Positions 44,087-57,800 of a stretch of DNA of 64,000 nt are shown in pieces. The notes beneath the pieces are model-generated. The model worked only from the letters and a program-made list of their open reading frames with translations. It was not told where the DNA came from and ran no database searches. A program made the position numbers and the translations under genes. The stretch comes from Diadema setosum (taxonomy: Eukaryota; Echinodermata; Echinoidea; Diadematoida; Diadematidae). The stretch lies in the NCBI GenBank assembly GCA_033980235.1, contig CM067069.1, positions 21,014,650 through 21,078,649 on the forward strand, in the 5' to 3' direction. How positions within the stretch are numbered: position 1 is the first letter of the stretch; the number at the start of each line of letters is the position of its first letter.

Positions 44087-47000
44087 GTAAGTGAAAAACT
44101 TTAATTATATTGTTTAAAAAAAAAAATCGCATTTCACAGTGCGATTACTTCAAAACTTGAACGAAGCTGCACTCTACCTGGAAGAAGAAGAAGAAACTGA
44201 AACCTCGTTTCCCTTGATGTTATTGTTATGATCACTCATTATGCATGTATCATTTATTGACCAGCTAGCTGTTGACATTGGTTATTGTTTCTAGATAGGT
44301 CTTGTTCTCATATAAATTTATGTGTTCACAATCCCGAATTGAATATCCTTCAAGTGTTTATTACAGCGCCAATATTTGATTTAACGTTTAGAAGTATTAG
44401 AACATGATTTGATTGAGATTATTTTTGTTTATTTAAGAGTATGGGACTCATCAAACCAATCGACGCTATGAAAAGCCTGTGGCACCAGACAGGGACAGGG
44501 TAATTAATTTACACACAGCTCAGACTAGAGTACCAGACATTCCTGAGCTGGGTATGAGTTTATGAGATCTTTAGACAGCACGATCGTTTGACCACATGCA
44601 TGATGTGCATGTGTAAAGATTGTCCAGCTCCAAGCTTTTCTTACAATGTATGGTAGCCCTACTACATATCGACCACCCTTATTGAAACCGACCACGTATA
44701 ATTCGCGCACTGAACACTTAGTACGCACTTCTCTGCGCGCAAAGCACATAAAAATGGATTGGCTTTGAATGTAGATGAGGATGGTGTGGGAAAACGCGAT
44801 AATTCACTGTTCATTAATGGTTTTAATCAAGGACGAAATTTCGAATGAATATCTTCACCGAATCGTAATGACAGCACAATGTAATGTCTATGGAAGTTTC
44901 TAAAAGGCTTCTAAAAAGCTTCGTACAACACCGTGTTCAATACAACTCGGTTTGCGTGCATTGTCAATGCAAAAACAGCGGTCGATCCTAATAATGCGAT
45001 TTACCGCGGGGAGCTGAAACGAGGCCACGGAAGTTCGTCGGCGATATTTTTGCACTGAAACTTCGAATCGAAAAGGGAACAACGGCATTTGATAGAGCTG
45101 GATTTTCTCAATCACGTAGGTCAAGTTTTTTACGTGAATTTCAGTGTTAAATATTCTTATCAAGCAAATAAACATTAGGCGGTCGATTAGTAGTAGGTCC
45201 AACCATACATGGGAGATTCTCCTGCCTGGACCCCATAGCAAACTGGTGTGTGGAGACTCTGATCACGAGAACATGTGCACAATATTTATGTGAGAGTGTG
45301 CACAAGCGTGAAGCATGACATTCTTTGCAGGGGTCCAGGGCCTGTTTTGAAACCCTGGAAGCTCTAGCGAGGGTTATACACAAGTTGCACTTGAACAAAG
45401 GAAAATTAAAGTTGGATGGGAGAAAGCTCAATCTTAAGCGAAGAAAATGCCTGTTCAAGACTTGGTAGCATGAGGAGAAATGGGTGGTCCGATTGAATTG
45501 ATCTTCTTCGCTGCCCACTGGAGTACATTCAAAAACCGTGCAGATCTGCTAGAAATAAGAATAGACATCAGTGGGTTTGAGCATGGAAGCGTATGCTCGT
45601 CAGAAACAATCAACCACAGTCAATATTCCTCTGCAACTCTCAGTGTGTGTAATTTTAGAGATCAGTATACAATTCGATGGGGATTTTCAAACGTATCGGA
45701 GTTGGGTCAGCCATCCCACTCCATGACCATGCCTGGTATCCCCATGCTACCACAGAATGCTACCGCCAGTACCGGGTCTTTATGCAGGAGATACACAGCT
45801 AGAGCAGGAGATACACAGCCAGAGCAGGAGAAGTACTTCAAGCTTGTTGTGTTTTAAGCTGGAGGATGAGAGATTTGAAAAAATGGCCCCAGATTGGGAG
45901 ATCTCTCTGTATGTGGTCAATATTGGCAATTGCAGTTGATATTTTGGAGGGTTAAAGGTCAGCAGTTGTTATTTTGCAGGGTTAAAGGTCAGCAGGCAAT
46001 ATTCGTTCGCCTCTGCCGGTTTTCGCCACGTCGCTACGTGTCGGTTACACACACCGTACACAAAACAATGTGTGCAAACAGTGCAATCTTCCCGTTTTCG
46101 CCATTCACTTTACACAGGGAGGTGGGAAGAGAAAGAGTATTAAATGTTATTCCGATCGACCACGGAAAACATTCCAGGACGTCGCTGGGTGTCGGTTACA
46201 CGCACCGCAGAAGAACGCTGATAAATCAACTCGTACAAGGTCGACCACTTACAGCAGCACTACACGTCTCAAACAATGACTAGTCCATTTGTGCTCAATA
46301 ATTGCAGAGTGACCATCAGTTTTACAACTCTCCAAATTTAAACAGAAGTAAAAATAAAGTGTAAAAGCGTTCAGATGTTTGAGGTTTGCCTGTTACAACT
46401 ACATTATGTATCTTTGAAGTTGGAGTTGAATGATATACATTGATGAACAATTTTTCAATTATTCGACATGTTGATGATCTACAGGTAGTCAAATGTGGCT
46501 TGATCTATATCATAGTGTATAGCCGTATTCACATATTTTCTTAATTTATCTAGGGGATAGGTAAAAATTATGATATTGACTGGCCTTGAGGGAGATACCA
46601 GATAAATATTGCCCGCACTGAAAGAATATTGCCCTCGTCTTCGACTCGGGCAATATTCTTTCAGTTTGGGCAATATTTTCTGGTATCTCCCTCGAAGCCA
46701 GTCAATATTATATAAATATTCTGGGAAAAGTGAGATGCATTGAGTTGCTGACAATTCTGTGTGACAATTTCATATTGCCACATTTGAATTACCAGTAAAT
46801 AGCAAATCTTTTTAAGTGCAAGTGAACCGAGTGTTTTGGCTTGCACTGTTCTTATAAGGAGTTTGGCACTTATATAAACTGCTATAGGAAGCACAATCTT
46901 GAAACTGCCAAACAAAGAGAAACAATAGTATCAAACCTGTTAAACCGTGAAATACAGCAAGGAGCTTCAAAGCTCCTTGAATACAGGTTGTAGTTGGAGA

Positions 47001-50000
47001 GCACACACATGCTCAGTTCATGTTCATTTCGTTGACCACATTTCTATGGTTTTCACACCTGTACAATCAGTGTTCACTTCATGCTAATCTACTTTTGCAT
47101 TCAGTATGCACAGAAATCTCAGTGTAGAGTTCTATATTTTGGACCAATATGACCCCAGACCATGAATTCATCCATTTGTGCATTTAATATTCCCATGCAT
47201 GTCCTTTAATATAGAGCTCTATGATTCCATAGTGTCTTGCCACTGCCTGCTCACACTCCTGCAAGAGTATTACACCATGTCAGGCACAACACAGAATCCA
47301 CACTATATGTCCAATGTTTGTACATGTACATGTACATGTACATGTAGGTACAGTACACTTCAAATCTGTGATATGATGATAATTGATATGATCATCTCTA
47401 TGAGAACTGCATGCAACGTGATTTAGAACATCTTATATTCAGGAAATAATAGAATTCGGGAAATAAACATTTCTGTGGTGAAAAAAAAAAAAAAAACTAT
47501 TATCACATTTACATTAACACACATTACAATATCGGTGCTCACATAATAATGTATGCAGTGTCACTAAAACGTGCATTAAAAGATCTGTTTGTGCAATGCA
47601 TTTTGGAATATTTTTATAACAAGATACACATGCTGTAACAAAGAATATGGTTTGATTTGAACCTGCTTCTTATATTCTTGTACCATGAAGATATTGAAAG
47701 TGGTAACTGTAGACAGTTAAGGTTTATAGGCCTGTTCACAAACAATGAAAATCGAAATTTCAATCGCGATCCAAATTTTAATTTTTTTTTTCGACCGTTC
47801 ATACACAGGGAAAAATCGCACTTCGCAGCAAGGAAAGAACGATCAGTGGCCAAATTGCGCATGCGCGAAACTTGCATGACCGAAGACTGACCCTGCAGTC
47901 CCAATTAAGTTTCGCACGCGCTACAAACGATGGGATTAAAAATACCGATTTCCGAATCTCGATCGCGCTCACACACACGACGCTTGGCAAAATAATCGCG
48001 ATTATTCTGAAAAATCGCACTAATAGTGCGAGTTGGATCGGTAATTAGTGAGATTTTTCTGTCCAAACTGGAAAAAATGTCGAAATTTTGATCGCGATAA
48101 GAAAATCGATTTTTAAATCCCACTTTTTCCCTTGTGTGTGAACGGGCCTAATGAAACTTTTTTTCTTTGAGATTGGTAAATAGTTACACAAATTATTCAA
48201 ATTGTTAGCTATGAAAGTGAATGGGAGAAAGAGAGATGGGGGAAGGGATGCAGTGTGTCTAAAAGGAGAAATTACAAAGGTGTCTAAAATATTGAGAGGA
48301 TGTTGAAGGAGTGAGCCAAAGAAGCAGTTAGTCAGTCAGTCATTCCATTAGACACTTCTTTTCAAGTTGGCTTCAATGAACAGAGTAAAATCATATGAAC
48401 AGAATGCTAGAAGTTTTGTTGAAATTGGTCACAAGACAAGCAAGTCAAGGACTAAGAATAAGTTGAACATATTTTCACTTGTACAGTAATATTGGTTGTA
48501 ATGACGTCTTTGCAATGTAGAGAAAGGGGGATGTCATCACTTCACACCTCTGTAGCTCTCCCACTGCTTTGAGAAAATAAAATCATGTCAGTAATGTAGT
48601 GACTATAGCCACTTTATCACTTAGAGAACTCTTTTAATACGGTACTGGGTTAATGAATTCAAATACTATCTCAATAGTTAGTAGATCAATGCTGTGGTTA
48701 CAATGTAATTCTTTCAATAAATTCACACAAGGTAGCTTTTATAGTGGAAATTTGTGCGCAGACCAGCGAGAGACTTGTAAGACATTGAAATTAATCTCCT
48801 CTGACACCGTTTTTGGGGAAAACTTTTGCTACTTTGAAATTTTCCATACTGGTAATTTCCTTAGTCAGTGTCTGATCTTGATCAAATGTCTGCCATTCTG
48901 TTTGATTTATTTTACTCTGCTTAATGAAGAAAAAAAAATGGGGAAGTGAACTTCCAGATGTATTGCACTCAGAGTCTGAAAAACTTTGAGTCTGTCAGCT
49001 GTAGGCAGTAGCAGACAACTGGCAGACAGGGTCTGCCAAGGTCTGCCAAGGTCTGCCAAATTCATGATTCACAAAAAGGTCAGTTAGCCTGTGAGACTAG
49101 AGAGAGGAAGTTTGAAATCCATCCTATGTCCTGTGAGGGCCAGCTGTGAGGTGAATGCCTTTTAGCTTCCCACCCGCCATGTTCATGACCATCCTGGTAG
49201 CTGGTAGACCAGTGGCCTTTCTATTACCTCTACCATCCACTCATCACTGTTGCTGAGGATACATGGTCAGGGTTCAACAGTTTGACCTTTCTGTGACAAA
49301 TAGACAAATATGGAGCTGCAATCCAGCTCTGCAACTACATGTAGTCCTCATTCACAATGATAATCTGCACAGAGACTCTGACGGGAGAGCAGTGTTTCCT
49401 AACTATTTGTTTGTGATACTCTGTGCAGTCAGTTGTGATATAAATGTTCAAAAAATTGCTTTTATGATAATTATTGAAATGACTTGTGGGGACTATGCTT
49501 GAATATTCATTCATGAATATAGAACAGACACAAATATATCCAGTTGCAACAATTTGAAGACTATCGTATAGGAGCAGTATGGCTGTTTACCTGATCTGTA
49601 GTTACTTTATTTATTCTCTACATTAGGTTCCACCATGTGTAGCTTTTGTTTTGATGTGGTTTGCCTGTAGGTTAGGATTGTAGGGTGGAGTACTGCACCA
49701 ATAAATTTATGTGTTTCTTTTGTCCGCATTTGTGACCCTCCTGCTGAAAATTATCCCTTTAAAACCTATGGTATGTACAAAACTTTGAAATCCGAACATT
49801 AGAGACTTTGGCTGCCACTTGCAAAGTAGAATGTGAGTACTGAATGCTGCACTTGACAGCTAAATTTTCTCAAAGCAAATATTTCCTTGAGGTGATTTTT
49901 TTTTTTAATGAGTGCATGTAGTTACAGACAAGATGATGGAAGTTTGCCAGTAGAAGTGCAGATACTTTATTAGAAGTTATTGTATTCTCAGTAACTGAGA

Positions 50001-51813
50001 AAGATGGTTGTGAAATGACAGTCATTTATTGATTCTGACAACTGAAACCACAAAGTGCTTCAGGATTTCAAGATTTACAGACAAACTAGATCTTCACCAT
50101 CCCCCTAATCCAGTAATACCGGATACTGTTCCACTAAATAAATCTGAGTGTCTTGTCCCTCCTTTTTTTCCCTCTCTTACTTCCCTTTGCCACCTCACAG
50201 GATGTTATGACCTGTGTAGCTCTTCATCCCGTCAAATGGAGCACCCTTCAAATTGGTCTTTCAATCAATGACAGCCCGGAAAACTTGACTTTGTGAAAAG
50301 TGCACTATGTTATAGCTTTTGTAATAGGGAAACTTACAATAATATTGAAGGTGATTTTAAGTACATTTGTACCTATTGTTTTGCCATTTTGTTCACTTTA
50401 GATCTGGCCATCAGATTACACGTATACATGGAATGTTGATTAGACATCTACATTTTTCAGACCTTCAGTATTCAATAACATTTAGTTGTAGTCATTTTTG
50501 TTGTTGTTGGAACACACTCTATGAATCTCTGAAAATTTTAGTGTTCAAAAAGGGACTGAAGTGGGATTCAAACGGATCACCCATCATGTCAGTTGTGAGG
50601 AAAAATTTTTAAAAGTGTGAGGAAAATACAAGAATGGCTCTTATTCAGTGTATTATGATAAATGCTGTGTGCTGAACAAACACCCCCATTATCACTTTGC
50701 CAAATTTTGTATAATTTCGTGATCTGAAAATTCTACATGCAATAGTGTACGAGCTGAAATTTCGCAGTGGTTTTATTTTCACGAATTTCACGAATCGCCT
50801 TTGAACCGCGAAAATAACAACGCGCGAGAATAACAACACACAAATAAGTAAGTTCAGTTAGACCCTCACAACCGTGAAATTAACAGCACGCGAAAATGTC
50901 CTCCAAATAGCAATTCGCGAAAATATCTGTACGCGAAAATTTCAGCTCGTACAATAACCTGAATGTTGCATGCCTACTGGAGCAAGTGTAAAATGATGTA
51001 TAAATCAAATAATGTTATTTTATATCAACAAAACATTTTGAGGGAATAAACAATTTATATTTGCATAGCAGTTTGACTTTTTGAGATACAGCTGTATCCT
51101 AGGGCATGTATTGGATAATGTTCCCGTCTGCTGAAAGAAAGAAAAATTTAGTCAAAATATTTAGAGAAGAATATGTTTTAGTTTGTTTCCATTTAGACTA
51201 CAGTGAACATACCATCATGTCAAAATGTCAGGCTTTAGCTCCTAGATGTCACCAGTCAGTGATGTTTGTTATCACAGCTTCCTGGATCTACTCTTTGATA
51301 AACAGCATCATCAACAATATTTTGTTAACATGTGGTGATGGAATGGGTCAAAGTGTTAGGACCACATGTTCAAGCCACAAGGATATGAAGGCGGTAGAAT
51401 GTTGGTTTTCTTCTTTAAGTGAGACTTTGTCGAGGAGGGGAGTGGAGACGAGGAGTGGGGGGAATAGGATATAGCTTCTAAGATTAGTGAGTAAAACTCT
51501 CACATGCATGTTCAGAAGGTACCTGTGTAATTAGCTTAGTTTGTTCTGTTAGACTGTTTACAAGAACCTTTTCTGACTCTTTTTCACTCTCATTCTAGTA
51601 ATGGAATGCAAATAAAAGAAACAGAATTACACTCAATTTCATGATAGAAATCAGACTGCTAAAATGAAATGTGGAGAAGCTTGTTCATACGGTTAACAAG
51701 ATCATACCAATCTTATCATCAAAAGCAAAAAAGCCATGGAGAGATGTGTCATAAAATTAATTGGACAGAACAGTTTGCCCACTGTATTATCACTGAACTT
51801 TTGCATTTAATGG

Positions 51814-51848
<35 letters not shown>

Positions 51849-54800
51849 GCATACACACATTCACCACAGCAAAAAGAAACAACAAAAGCCAAAGAAAAAC
51901 ATGCTAGATAATTGATATACACCTTAGTGATGTAGGCCTACATGTTATAATATTCTACGTGATCATTTTAATAGTCATAAATATGTTTCCAATTGCAATC
52001 TTCTGAAAAGAACAAACAAGCAATAGAAATTTGACATGATTTTTTGGGGATATACTATGTTATCTATAGTGGCTGAGAACTATTGATTTTTATGTACTTT
52101 GTATCTGTTGCTAGGATACGAGCTGACCACAGCATCGATAACACCATCCCAATGCTGAAGGAATGGGTGGAAGCTACACAACATCTCTACCACCATGTGG
52201 ACTTCCAGTTTTCAGAAACCCCCAAGGTGTTCGCTCTGGAGAAAGGCCCTCATGACTGGCCTCCTGCACGCTTCAACCATCTCATCTCGCTACGTGAGGG
52301 CGCTCTAAATGCAGCTCGCAGACAATGGGCAGACTATCTACTGGTGAGAGCATGATTTGTCTTTTAATGCATTAGCAAGGATTGTCCTTCCTTTAGGTAT
52401 GTGAGATCCACTCGGCTAACTACCGAGTAATGTGATGAACTGGGCACACAATTTATATTGGAAAATTTATGATGGCATATTCCTTGCTTTTTATACTCTT
52501 TTAGCAACTGATATTATTGATTCTGTCTCCTGAAGAACACATCACCATTTGAATTATAAATGTAATGCCATGTAACAGCTATGAAATACCTTTGTATAAT
52601 GCTTGGAAAAAAACAAGTGCAGTCATAGTGTACATGTGAGTGTGTGTGTGCCTGTAAAACAGGATGTATGTGATTAAGCAGCATAAAAGTGAATGGAATA
52701 CCAGCTGCCTTTGTTTGTATTTGTTTCATTGTGAATATGATGCTGACTTTGAAAGAAATCTAAAGAAAGAGTATCATTTGAGAAAAAAAAAAAGAAAGAA
52801 AAAAAGATGTATAAGTAATATCTGTCTGTATTAGGGAGAAAGGAAGAGGTGGAGAGAGTATATATTTATATATTCCAGTGGCAGATCCAGAGGGGGGCGC
52901 TCCGGGCGCGCGCCCCCTGTTTATTTTTTTGTTAAAACAAAACAAATAAAAAAGAAAAAATAGGGGTACATGCTCCCCCCTTTAATTTTGTAATGGCGCT
53001 TCCCCTTTACGGAATTCCTGGATCTGCCCCTGTATTCATGTATTTGTGTGCCATGGCTCATACAAGCTATCTTGACAGATGGAGACAGGCTCTGTACATA
53101 CGCTTTCAGTCAACTTTCTTCTAATGTTTAATAACAGGCAATAGATGTTGATAACTTCCTCTGGGAACCCAATGCCCTGGATATCCTGATGCGAGCCGAT
53201 AAGACTGTCGTAGCCCCGATGCTGGAATCTACCACATACTACTCCAACTTTTGGGGCGGAATCTCAGAGAAGGTAAGCAGTGGGTCAGATTGGTCAGCAC
53301 TATAGCTGTTGGTCAGTTTGTATAAAATTTTCTTCATCATTTTTCAGGTACTACCACCTCCTGTGGGTACAATTGTAGGTGGTCACACTGGATGTTCTTG
53401 TCCATATTTAAGTGTATTGAGATTCCGCAGAGGGTTGTGACAAGAGAACAGTATGTGATGGTCTGTAACCTGAACTTGGTTGATGAGCTGTAACATAGAA
53501 CGAGTGGTCAAGTCAGTAATAAGAAGGAAATATCATACGAAGTTGATTGAGGTAAAGATATTCTAGATTCAATTTTTATGCCTCCGCCACGAAGTGGTGC
53601 CGGAGGCATTATGTTTTCGGGTTGTCCGTCCGTCCGTCCTTCCGTCCGTCCGTCCGTCCTTCCGTCCGTCCTTCCGTCCGTCCGTCCGTAATGAATTTTG
53701 TGGACAGGGTAACTATCAAAACCTTTTGAGGTATCCTAATGAAACTTGGCATGTATGTGTATTAGGGGGTGAAGTTGTGCCTATCAACTTTTGGGTGCAC
53801 ATACTCAAGGTCAAAGGTCAAAAGGTCAAGGTCAAATGCTTAAAATTTCACTATTTCCCCCATATCTATGCAGTGCCTGAAGATATTTTCTTGAAACTTT
53901 GTGTATACATGTATTACCCAATTAAGATTCTCTGGTAATAGTTTGGGGTCATGAGGTCAAAAGGTCAAAGGTCAAAAGGTCAAGTAAAATGTTAAAATTT
54001 CACTTTTTTACCTCTATCTTGGAAATTGTTCAAGGTACAAAGTATATATACATGTACTGACTGGCAGTGGTTATCTAGGGAATTTGGGGTTCGTGGGGTC
54101 AAAGGTCAAGGGCAATACTTCAAAATTTTACTATTTTCCTTATATTTATGCAATGCCAGCAGGATTATTTTTTTTTTAAACTTGATGTATGCATGTATAA
54201 CCCACTAGATATTCTCTGGGATTTTTTTTTCTTTTGCCAAGAAGGTCAAAGGTCTAAAGGTCAAAGATCAAGTGAAAGTGCTGAACTTACTTCTTTCTCC
54301 ATATCTTGGAAGTGGCTCAAGTTATCTTTAAACTTAGTACATATTTATGTATGTTCTGCCTGACAGTGATTCTCTTATGAATCAAAGGCCAGATGAAAAT
54401 GATAACAATTTACTGTTCAATACAGAAATTGCACTTTTACTCCATACCTTGAAACTTTCTCAAGTGTGTAAACTTATGAAAGGGTCAAAGTCGAAGTTAA
54501 AGTTCTTAAATCCCCAAATACATGCTCTCCTATTCATCCAATTAAACATAGGTCAAGGAAGGTGAACATTCAATACATTTGTGACAAACATGTCATTTTA
54601 ATATTTTGCCAATTTTGTGAAAATGTAATCACACATTGTCCACATGTACTATAGACCTATTAGGAGAATCATGCATTATGGCGGAGGCATACCAGTCGCC
54701 ATAGCGACATTTCTAGTTTTTATCTAGTTTTATTGTCATACATGTAATCTTCATTCTGGTTGTCAAACAAAAATAAAGGTTTAGTTTGAAACAAACCCAG

Positions 54801-57800
54801 TGCATACATCATACATTAAAAAGGAACTATACACTTTTTATGCCTCCGCCACGAAGTGGTGCCGGAGGCATTATGTTTTCGGGTTGTCCGTCCGTCCTTC
54901 CGTCCGTCCGTAATGAATTTTGTGGACAAGGTAACTATCGGAACCTGTTGAGGTATCCTAATGAAACTTGGCATGTATGTGTATTAGGGGGTGAAGTTGT
55001 GCCTATCAACTTTTGGGTGCACATGCTCAAGGTCAAAGGTCAAAAGGTCAAGGTCAAATACATAAAATTTCACTATTTCCACCATATCTATTGAATGCCT
55101 GAAGATATTTTCTTGAAACTTAGTGTATACATGTTTTACCCAATTAAGATTCTCTGGTGAAAGTTTGGGTCATGAGGTCAAAGGTCAAAGGTCAAAAGGT
55201 CAAGTAAAAATATTAAAACTTCTTTTTTTTTCTCCGTACCTTGGAAAATTGTTCAAGATATCTTCATGGAACATAGTATATACATGTACTGACTGGAAGT
55301 GATTATCTAGAGAATGTAGGGTTCATGGGGTCAAAGGTCAGGGGTCAAAGGTCAAGTGCAAGACTTCAAAATGTTACTATTACCCTCATATTTGTGCAAT
55401 GCCAGGAGGGTTATTTTTTTACACTTGGTGTATGCATGTGTAACCTAATAGAAATTCTCAGGAAAGTTTTTTTTTTCTCTTTTTGCCTCAAAGGTCAAAA
55501 GGTCAAAGATCAAGTGAAAGTGCTGAACTAACTTTTTCCTCCATATCTCGGAAGTGACACAAGTTACCTTGAAACTTCGTACATATTATGCATGTCTACC
55601 TGAAAGTAATTATCTTATGAATTTTAGGGTCAAGGGCCAGATGAAAATGGTAACAATTTACTATTCAATTCAGAAATTGCACTTTTTCTCCACACCTGTA
55701 CCTTGAAAATTACTCAATGCCTAAATGTATGAATGGGTCAAAGTCAAGTTCAAGTCCTTAAATCCCTAGATACATGCTCTCCTATTCATCCAATTAAACC
55801 TATGTCAAGGAAGGTGAACATTCAAAACATTTGTGACAAACTTGTCATTCCAATATTTTGCCAATTTTGTGAAAATGTAATCACACAGTGTCCACATGTT
55901 CTATCTAGACCTATTGGGAAAATCATGCATTATGGCGGAGGCATACCAGTCGCCAAAGCGACATTTCTAGTTGTATGTATGACATCACTTCACTCAGCAT
56001 CGTCTTGATTCAGGCACGTCTAAAGCAACCCAATTTGGACAAATCGAGATATTGGGGTTACTTTAATTTTCTTTGAACCTTTTGTCATTGTTATACTGAT
56101 CTTGTCGCCTCCTAGCTGAGGAGGTCATCGAAGCCTGCTGAGTAGTCACTGACTGAGTTAGCTGTGTAGTAGCTGCTGGTTGCTATGTAACCAAAGTGCA
56201 CCAGACAGTCTAGACCCTGATTGCTCATTGTACACCAATAATCAATCTCATATGTTTCACATATGTGGCAAGGCCGAGCCATGGAGATTTTATTGGTGAC
56301 ATTTTGAAAGCATTTCAGCTTCCAACTCGTGTAGAGTAGAGATGCAGGGTATACTGTGGAGATACATTGCATTTGTAATAACGCTGCTGTGCTTGTAATT
56401 ATGGCTACTTTGTTCTCTACTGGACAGTCAAATGTGGCTACATGTATGTTTCAAGATTGGCACTCAAATGACACTGTGTAGGGCATTAGATGTTAAATGT
56501 CACATTGCATCACATTGCTGAGCACATCATGTCTCGCTTTCAATAAATCTAATTATATCAAGAGCGAGAATGACACATTTTAACAGTGGGTGACTCTGCT
56601 CCTCATAATCAATGTACAGATGAAAGACAAACTCAGGATTTTACAGTGCATTGTCAGTAGAGATATGAATGTGGGAATTTCATCCTCCCCTATTCAATAA
56701 ATCTTGTAGATTTATGCCCCATCAACATTTTTTTTTTTTCCTGACAAAATATTGTCTTATGAATATCAAAAATTATGAAACAGGGAATATCACACATAGG
56801 ATGGTATACATAAAAGACCTTGAGAAATGCTTGCCTACTGGGTCCCTTGCTTGTAGTAACTTACCTCCCCAGGGAGTCTGATTCGAGTTTGTGGACACAC
56901 CAATTGAGTTATATCTGCCATTTAAACCATCTTTTGATGGTAGTAACCTTTAGTTCAGATAGCAAGTTTTCTCAATTTATGCAATCTTCATCAGTAAAAG
57001 CACCTGCCCTTTTTATCTGTTTTTTTTTATGTGGGAGCTACATTATGAACTATGTTCCCAATATTAATAATTAACAAAGAAATCCATCTCTTTTTTTTTC
57101 TTTCTTTTTTACTGTGATCAAATACTTCACACTGGAGTTATTTAAAGGAAACCAAAACCCAAAGAGAAATGTGGATTGAGTGAAAGCAGCAACATTAGTA
57201 GAACACATCAGTGAAAGTTTGAGAAAAATCGGACAGTTGATGCAAAAGTTATGAATTTAAGTCCTGTCTGAAGAATTAGGTAAAGTAGGATAAAATGCCT
57301 TGCCTGGAGACACATCGGCTGCTGCCACCGGAATCAATCCAGGAACCTCACAACACTCTGTGATCATATCCACTGAACTACAACTGTTCCTTTATGTGCA
57401 GCCTTTAGTTTTTGAAACATCATTTTTTTTTTTAATTTGTGATATAATTCTTCTTTTTCCTTGTGAAGATTTACAGTGATCTCCTTTCTGCTTTAGTCTG
57501 GGTGGCTGCATCAATAATCAAGTAATTGTGAATGTGAACAGTCACTAAATATTGCTTTTAGCAAGTAAGCCTATTTGAGTTCCATATGAAAGAAAGAAAA
57601 CAATTAAATCTTACAATTGTATGTACCAAGATTTGAAGGGATAAATTCTCGTTTCATTGCAGAGAGTAAGATTTGAAGAAATAAATTTTTGTTCTCCATT
57701 GCAGAGAGTAACAATTACATCTGAAGTTCAGTAGATTTTCAAAGGGATGGTAATCATGATGATAAACAACACAGGAACCATGAGCGTGTTTCTACTGAGC

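Larger units (their letters stand above)
44087..52114 (+). other. COLGALT intron 1
   Basis: Intron of 8.0 kb. It contains a 565-bp TIR element (44647-45211), a 136-bp hairpin (46573-46708), a 412-bp MITE (47738-48149), a short TIR MITE (50747-50956), a TGTACA repeat (47321-47346) and an (AC)n tract (51820-51846). Open frames of 113-129 codons at 44.9-46.3 kb are in locally GC-richer repeat-like DNA and show no known domain. Confidence 0.75.

Noticed and set aside
44900..46283. Open frames of 113-129 codons in COLGALT intron 1
   Set aside because: They overlap each other on both strands, partly fall in the 565-bp TIR element, and show no recognisable domain.
53577..55972. Tandem gene duplication
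   Set aside because: The repeated 1.14-kb units have no conserved open frame and have transposon-like inverted ends.
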